Positions 34,669 to 39,163 of a stretch of DNA of 39,163 nucleotides are shown here, one piece after another. The stretch is taken from the NCBI GenBank assembly GCA_947588785.1, contig CANPZN010000010.1:1-39163 (forward strand), read 5' to 3'. The translations under genes and the position numbers were made by a program. Position 1 is the stretch's first letter. The number at the start of each line of letters is the position of its first letter. The notes under the pieces are model-generated. The model searched no databases. It was not told the DNA's origin and was given only the letters and a program-made list of their open reading frames with translations. This DNA is from Candidatus Gastranaerophilales bacterium (GTDB taxonomy: Bacteria; Cyanobacteriota; Vampirovibrionia; Gastranaerophilales; Gastranaerophilaceae).

Positions 34669-37467
34669 ATGCAAATAAATGTCAATAATTTAAATAATTT
34701 AAATAATTTAAATTTCAAGAAACAATCACAGCAAGCAAATAAAAATTTCTCTTTATCAAATCAGTTACCTACTGATACATTTCAAAAAAATATAAATAAT
34801 AAAAATGTTTCTTTCGGCTCTTCAAATGATGATTTCTTATCCTTAATTCTTGATCATCTCTTGACCGGTTTGTCAGAAACAGTTTCTTATATTGAACAAG
34901 AATCTATTTGCGACATTTATATGAGTATAGTTTTAAAAAAAGATATAAAAAATTTGATATCAAAAAATAAAAATATCCCTATTCAAAAATTCCATAATCA
35001 TATAGGAAAAATAGATAATTATGACCTCCAATTTTTAACAAAAATTATGGAACAAGCCAATATCAAAACATTAATGAACCTTGATATATTTATAAAAACT
35101 TTTCAAAAAAACAAAGAAACTCCCATTGTTTTTCAAGGTCAAAATATAGAAGCAATAAAAATATTCGGTTTGTTAAGTTCAAAAGATGATCTCGCAAAAT
35201 TTCCATCTCTATTATTATATCTGTTTAATGAAGAATCTAATTCAGATAATCCTGATTATAATAAATTAAATACTTATTCGGCTTTTCTAAAACATATCGG
35301 TATTAAAAATATATACGATTTTGATCAAAAATATTCATATTTAAAACCTCAATTTAATAACTTTGAAAATATTTCCGACACTAAAGATGCCATTAATTAT
35401 TTAATGGAAACTTATGAACCTAAATTACAAATGGTTCAAAATGTTATCGATTCCAATAATTTAAAATCTTATTCTCCTGAATTAATTTATTCTAAATTAC
35501 CGGATGTCATTGATTATTTATATGATAAAAATAAAGGTAAAAATTTAGGTGATCTGCCTAAATTTATTGATAATGCCTTTAATTTTGACAAGTTAAAAAC
35601 ACAAACTTATAAAGATATCTCTAAAATATTTAATGATTTTAATTCCCCAAAAGATAAAATCGATTTATTAGAATTGCTGCAAGAATGTAATATATCTATT
35701 AATGAATTAAATACACTAAATTCACAAAGAAAACAAATCCCCGATTTGGAATTCTTTGATATCATTATAAATAAACAACCAATCATCGAAGTTATAAAAA
35801 ATAATGATCAGTTATCAGATTCTCAAAAAAATGAATTATATAAAAACTTCAATAAAATCTTTACTTCTGTTTATACAAGAGGTAATAACTCTGATGACGC
35901 CGATTCACTCAATAATTTAATAAATATCTTAATTAATTTTAATATCAATAATCCGGATAAATTCTTAAATTTTTATAATAAAGTAAATCTATCTAATAAT
36001 AAAAATTTCACTACTAATCAATTATGCGAATTCGTAGATCTATTTGATTATTATAATTACGATGATCTATTTGAACAATCCAAAAAATTAAATATTTCTC
36101 CAAGAAATTTTCTTGAAACAAAAAAAGAACACTTTGAAAAATATGAACCTGAAATTACTAATTTTATTGAAAATGGTTCTTCTGACAAATTTATAGGTAA
36201 AACTGCTCTCGATATCTACAAACAATATAATTATATGTTTGATGAAAATATAAATATCCATCAAATTTTACAAAATATTGTAACTCAAGATTCTGCAAAT
36301 CAAACTGAAGATAAAATAAGACAAAAAGAATTCATGTTATTTGAACAATTTTTTGATTCCAAACATGATACTGTTAAATTCTTATTAAATAACAAAATCA
36401 GTTTCGATAAATCTAGCAGATCTCAAAATCATAAATCAGCTTGTTTAACAATCTTAAATTCTTTAACTGAAAAAAATAACTTGCAACAATCAAAAGATAA
36501 AATTAAAAAATTATCTGATTCAGGTTTCCTTCTCAGATCTAAAAATGCTTTAAGTAAATTTGTTGATGACATGCAACAAAAAGGTCAATTAAAACAAATA
36601 CTCAATATTATTATTAATAAAAATGTTTCTTCCGTTAAAAAATTATACAACTTCTTTAAATCATATGAAGAAATACCTAATGAAAATCAAAATCTTATTC
36701 ATCATCTTTCTTTGATCCCCGATAATATGAAATTTAATGAATATATTGATATTTTAAATTTTCTTTCTTCTTCTCTTGTTAATGCCGAAATCCCGGTAGA
36801 AATTAATAACAGTAATATTTTAAATATTAATATAAATGATTATAGAACCAAAGATAGCTTTAATGCTCAAAAATTAAATAATTTAACCTGCAATTTACTT
36901 AATCAGCCTGAAAATACTAATTTCGTTAACTATCTTGAAAATACATTCACCAATACTACACCTTATTATTCTCCATTTCAAATAGCAAAAGAAATAGTTT
37001 CAAAAATTAATTCTTCAGAAGAATCATATAGAAATTTAGCTAGAGAATTACATTTATCTAAATCAGATCTGAAGCTTGATGATAATACTTCAGAATATAT
37101 TTACATCCAAGCTGTTCAAAACAAATTACCACAAGAATTTATAAACTTTATTAATTCAAATAATTGGTTGGATTATAATAATAACGGAAATGTCCCTAAC
37201 GCAGGGCTTCATGCCAGATTAAGAATTATCGACAGATTTGCTTTAAACGAAAACAATAGTATTAATAACTTATATTCACAAGAAACTGAAAATAAGTTAA
37301 AACAATTTTTCGATAATATTTATAATAAATTACCTTATAATATTGAAGGACGTAACAAAAGTCACCGTATTGCACTTAAATATAATATAGAAAATAAAAT
37401 TGTAGAAATTATATTTAATAATAAAGGTGAATTAATTACCGCATTTCCTCAATCTTCTTCAATATAA
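34669..37467 (+). CDS. Large Asn-rich hypothetical protein, possible C-terminal nuclease-like domain
   Basis: I do not recognise the 932-residue protein as a whole. It is very rich in Asn, Ile, Lys, Asp and Phe. The N-terminus MQINVNNLNNLNNLNF comes from a 9-bp repeat (AATAATTTA) copied about three times, followed by Gln/Asn-rich sequence and NVSFGSS. The long middle is predicted helical by eye, with repeated NNxxD turns. The last 95 residues differ: HARLRIIDRFALNE, RNKSHRIALKYN and GELITAFPQ resemble, by layout only, the BECR/DUF4258-type ribonuclease domains of toxins (His, Arg, then an ITAF strand). There is no signal peptide. The start has AGGTG upstream. It overlaps the convergent coiled-coil gene by 19 bp. 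Confidence 0.75.
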   Translation: MQINVNNLNNLNNLNFKKQSQQANKNFSLSNQLPTDTFQKNINNKNVSFGSSNDDFLSLILDHLLTGLSETVSYIEQESICDIYMSIVLKKDIKNLISKNKNIPIQKFHNHIGKIDNYDLQFLTKIMEQANIKTLMNLDIFIKTFQKNKETPIVFQGQNIEAIKIFGLLSSKDDLAKFPSLLLYLFNEESNSDNPDYNKLNTYSAFLKHIGIKNIYDFDQKYSYLKPQFNNFENISDTKDAINYLMETYEPKLQMVQNVIDSNNLKSYSPELIYSKLPDVIDYLYDKNKGKNLGDLPKFIDNAFNFDKLKTQTYKDISKIFNDFNSPKDKIDLLELLQECNISINELNTLNSQRKQIPDLEFFDIIINKQPIIEVIKNNDQLSDSQKNELYKNFNKIFTSVYTRGNNSDDADSLNNLINILINFNINNPDKFLNFYNKVNLSNNKNFTTNQLCEFVDLFDYYNYDDLFEQSKKLNISPRNFLETKKEHFEKYEPEITNFIENGSSDKFIGKTALDIYKQYNYMFDENINIHQILQNIVTQDSANQTEDKIRQKEFMLFEQFFDSKHDTVKFLLNNKISFDKSSRSQNHKSACLTILNSLTEKNNLQQSKDKIKKLSDSGFLLRSKNALSKFVDDMQQKGQLKQILNIIINKNVSSVKKLYNFFKSYEEIPNENQNLIHHLSLIPDNMKFNEYIDILNFLSSSLVNAEIPVEINNSNILNININDYRTKDSFNAQKLNNLTCNLLNQPENTNFVNYLENTFTNTTPYYSPFQIAKEIVSKINSSEESYRNLARELHLSKSDLKLDDNTSEYIYIQAVQNKLPQEFINFINSNNWLDYNNNGNVPNAGLHARLRIIDRFALNENNSINNLYSQETENKLKQFFDNIYNKLPYNIEGRNKSHRIALKYNIENKIVEIIFNNKGELITAFPQSSSI

Positions 37468-39163
37468 GATACAATTTTATTTACATTGCCATCAAAACTT
37501 TCTACTTTATTGTTTATTTCATTGAGTGAAAGTTTTGTATTATTAAAATCTTCTTTATAAGATAAAACCGTAGTATTTAATTCATCAAGTATTTTCTTAT
37601 TTTTTTGATTATCTTCTCTATAAGATGAAACTTTATCATTTAATTCATCAATAGCAAGTTTTGCATTTTGAAAATCAGTTTGATGAGAATTTACTTTTTC
37701 ATTTAATGTTGATATCTGTGAAGCAATATAACTCAATATATCTTTAAATTCAAAATTATCCTGTTCTTCGCCCATTACATCTATTAATTTATCAAATTTT
37801 GAACTTAATGTATCAAATTTCTTTTCCAAAATACTTATATGATTATCCTGTTGTTTAATTTTTTCTTGCAGAAGAATCTCAAGTTCGGAATATTTTGAAT
37901 TATTTTCTTCCGATAATTTATCAATTCTTTCATTTAAAGAATCAATATCAGGAGTCAATGCCGTATTTAATTGAACGATTACACCGGTTAACAGACTTTT
38001 TATTTCCGAAATATCATCTGTTCTAAAATTATTAAAAGCATTCTCTATTTCCGCTACCGTTTCAAAAGACTTAGTTAATGCATTTTTTATAAAAGTTAAA
38101 TCATTGATATTTAATTTTAATGATTCTACATCAGATTGAATAGTATTTAATGAATTACCTGCACCATCAACCCATTCTGCCAAATATGCGAATGCATTTT
38201 GCAAGTTTCTGGATGAATTAACGCTATTTTGCATTAGTTTTACCAGATCCGCTAATTTCTCTCCCAAAGCAGTAAATTTCATTTCGGGATTAAAATTTTT
38301 ACTCGTTATATCTAATTCTTTTATTGTTGTTCTAAATGATTCCAAATATGTCTTAAATTCTTTATTTGCATCATCCGCTGTTAATATTAATTTATTTGTT
38401 CTTTTACTAATACTTGAAATATCATCTGTTAATAATTCAAATTTCTCTTTTAAATTATTTATATCTTGAGTCGTTTGTTCTCTGTTTGAATTTAAAAATT
38501 CTTTTATTTTACTTGTATTATCATCTAAAAATTTATATAAATTTAAAAAATCAGATTCTATATCCAAAAGAGTATATATATATGATTCTGTTTCATTTTT
38601 AGTTTTTGTTGTAATTATATTCAGTTCATTTGAAACTTCTTCCAGTTTATCTTTTATATCAGGAACATCACTAATTATTTTTCCCGTATTTATTAAACTT
38701 TGCGTTATTTCTTCTATTTTTATATTTAAATTATCATTGGTACTTGCCAGTTTATTATCAAGTTCTTCACTTTTTAGTGAAATATTATCAATTTTACTTA
38801 CCCATTGATTCAATAATGTAATATTTTCAAATATTACGTCAATTTTAGAAAGAATGTCTTCATCTTCAAAAACAGAAGATAGATTGTCAACTTTTTCAGA
38901 AATAGTACTAATTTCTGATGACACATAACTAATTTCAGTTGAAATATTTTCATTATCAACTAAATCACTTATAGTATCAAGTTTTTTTGAGATTTCTTTT
39001 ATTTCATCAAGAACTATTTCCTGATCAGATTTTGTAATTAAAGAATCAACCCTTTGCGATATATCCTTTACTTCATTAAGAATTACTTCCTGATCAGATT
39101 TTGTAATTAAAGAATCAACCCTTTGCGATATATCCTTTACTTCATTAAGAATTACTTCCTGAT
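37449..39163 (-). CDS. Coiled-coil protein with tandem 23-residue repeats, N-terminus beyond the window
   Basis: The frame has no stop from the window edge to the TGA at 37449, at least 571 codons. A GTG at 38922-38924 could be taken as a start, but the frame continues upstream with the same repeated pattern, so the gene is cut by the right edge. The sequence is almost wholly coiled coil (heptads of I/L/V with E, K, D, S, N), with no cysteine. Near the edge, units of 23 residues (QEVILNEVKDISQRVDSLIT + KSD) repeat: two identical at DNA level, then degenerating copies. No membrane segment is seen. It may be structural or cytoskeletal; function unknown. Confidence 0.8.
   Translation of the reverse strand, partial: QEVILNEVKDISQRVDSLITKSDQEVILNEVKDISQRVDSLITKSDQEIVLDEIKEISKKLDTISDLVDNENISTEISYVSSEISTISEKVDNLSSVFEDEDILSKIDVIFENITLLNQWVSKIDNISLKSEELDNKLASTNDNLNIKIEEITQSLINTGKIISDVPDIKDKLEEVSNELNIITTKTKNETESYIYTLLDIESDFLNLYKFLDDNTSKIKEFLNSNREQTTQDINNLKEKFELLTDDISSISKRTNKLILTADDANKEFKTYLESFRTTIKELDITSKNFNPEMKFTALGEKLADLVKLMQNSVNSSRNLQNAFAYLAEWVDGAGNSLNTIQSDVESLKLNINDLTFIKNALTKSFETVAEIENAFNNFRTDDISEIKSLLTGVIVQLNTALTPDIDSLNERIDKLSEENNSKYSELEILLQEKIKQQDNHISILEKKFDTLSSKFDKLIDVMGEEQDNFEFKDILSYIASQISTLNEKVNSHQTDFQNAKLAIDELNDKVSSYREDNQKNKKILDELNTTVLSYKEDFNNTKLSLNEINNKVESFDGNVNKIVSYIEED
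39024..39161 (-). repeat. Two exact 69-bp tandem repeats in the coiled-coil gene
   Basis: 39024-39092 and 39093-39161 are identical base for base, each coding 23 residues. A third, degenerate unit (QEIVLDEIKEISKKLDTISD + LVD) lies at 38955-39023. The last two bases of the window begin another copy, so the array probably continues. Confidence 0.95.

Noticed and set aside
38922-38924. GTG as start of the coiled-coil protein
   Set aside because: The frame stays open to the window edge with continuing 23-residue repeats and there is no ribosome binding site at the GTG.
39024-39161. CRISPR-like array from the exact tandem repeats
   Set aside because: The units are directly adjacent without spacers and lie in frame in a coding region.

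Overview
The window looks like a chromosomal segment from a host-associated, non-photosynthetic relative of the cyanobacteria (Vampirovibrionia / Gastranaerophilales type). The signs are a strongly AT-rich genome with A/T-ending codons, a Gram-negative envelope (AcrA/AcrB/TolC-type efflux and two OmpH/Skp-like chaperones), a GlgC for glycogen, an efp-accB gene pair of the kind typical of cyanobacteria, and Asn-rich hypothetical proteins. This placement is inferred from gene content; no marker phylogeny could be run.

Layout. 1-1370: edge fragment, a small hypothetical protein and a YkgJ-type cysteine-cluster protein. 1441-3525 (-): fusA, sharing a bidirectional terminator with the YkgJ gene. 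3701-5718 (+): two tandem membrane-anchored SGNH-like proteins with identical 3' ends. 5937-10142 (+): small protein, then asnS-ruvC-membrane protein-mtnA, then an OmpH/Skp gene with its own strong promoter. 10143-12873: aroF and an MpaA-like murein peptidase, both minus strand, embedded in dispersed non-coding repeats. 12874-26610 (-): one long codirectional block, read from high to low coordinates as lepA-glgC-thioredoxin-like protein, then marR, AcrA-like, AcrB-like, TolC-like, histidine kinase, three-domain response regulator and leucyl aminopeptidase. 26680-28381: a C_GCAxxG_C_C protein convergent with a pyrimidine nucleoside phosphorylase. 28618-30267: second OmpH gene divergent from efp-accB. 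30489-31103 (-): membrane-anchored hypothetical. 31448-34611: ogt divergent from ksgA-ispE-murQ. 34669-39163: a 932-residue Asn-rich protein convergent with, and overlapping, an incomplete coiled-coil protein with tandem 23-residue repeats.

How it works together. The centre is an efflux operon whose promoter carries a perfect palindrome abutting the -10 box, a natural site for its own MarR repressor. A soluble histidine kinase and a receiver / degenerate GGDEF / receiver protein follow, apparently with their own internal leaderless promoter. The remainder is mostly translation (fusA, lepA, efp, asnS, ksgA), repair (ruvC, ogt), and envelope or wall metabolism (mpaA, murQ, ompH, ispE).

The most unusual signals are: a dispersed repeat family in the intergenic spacers, one copy of which lies in frame inside ispE and adds about 15 residues; a 68-bp exact identity at the ends of two otherwise diverged tandem genes; several genes with no ribosome binding site and a -10 box 6-7 nt before the ATG (probable leaderless mRNAs); and an exact 69-bp tandem repeat at the right edge.
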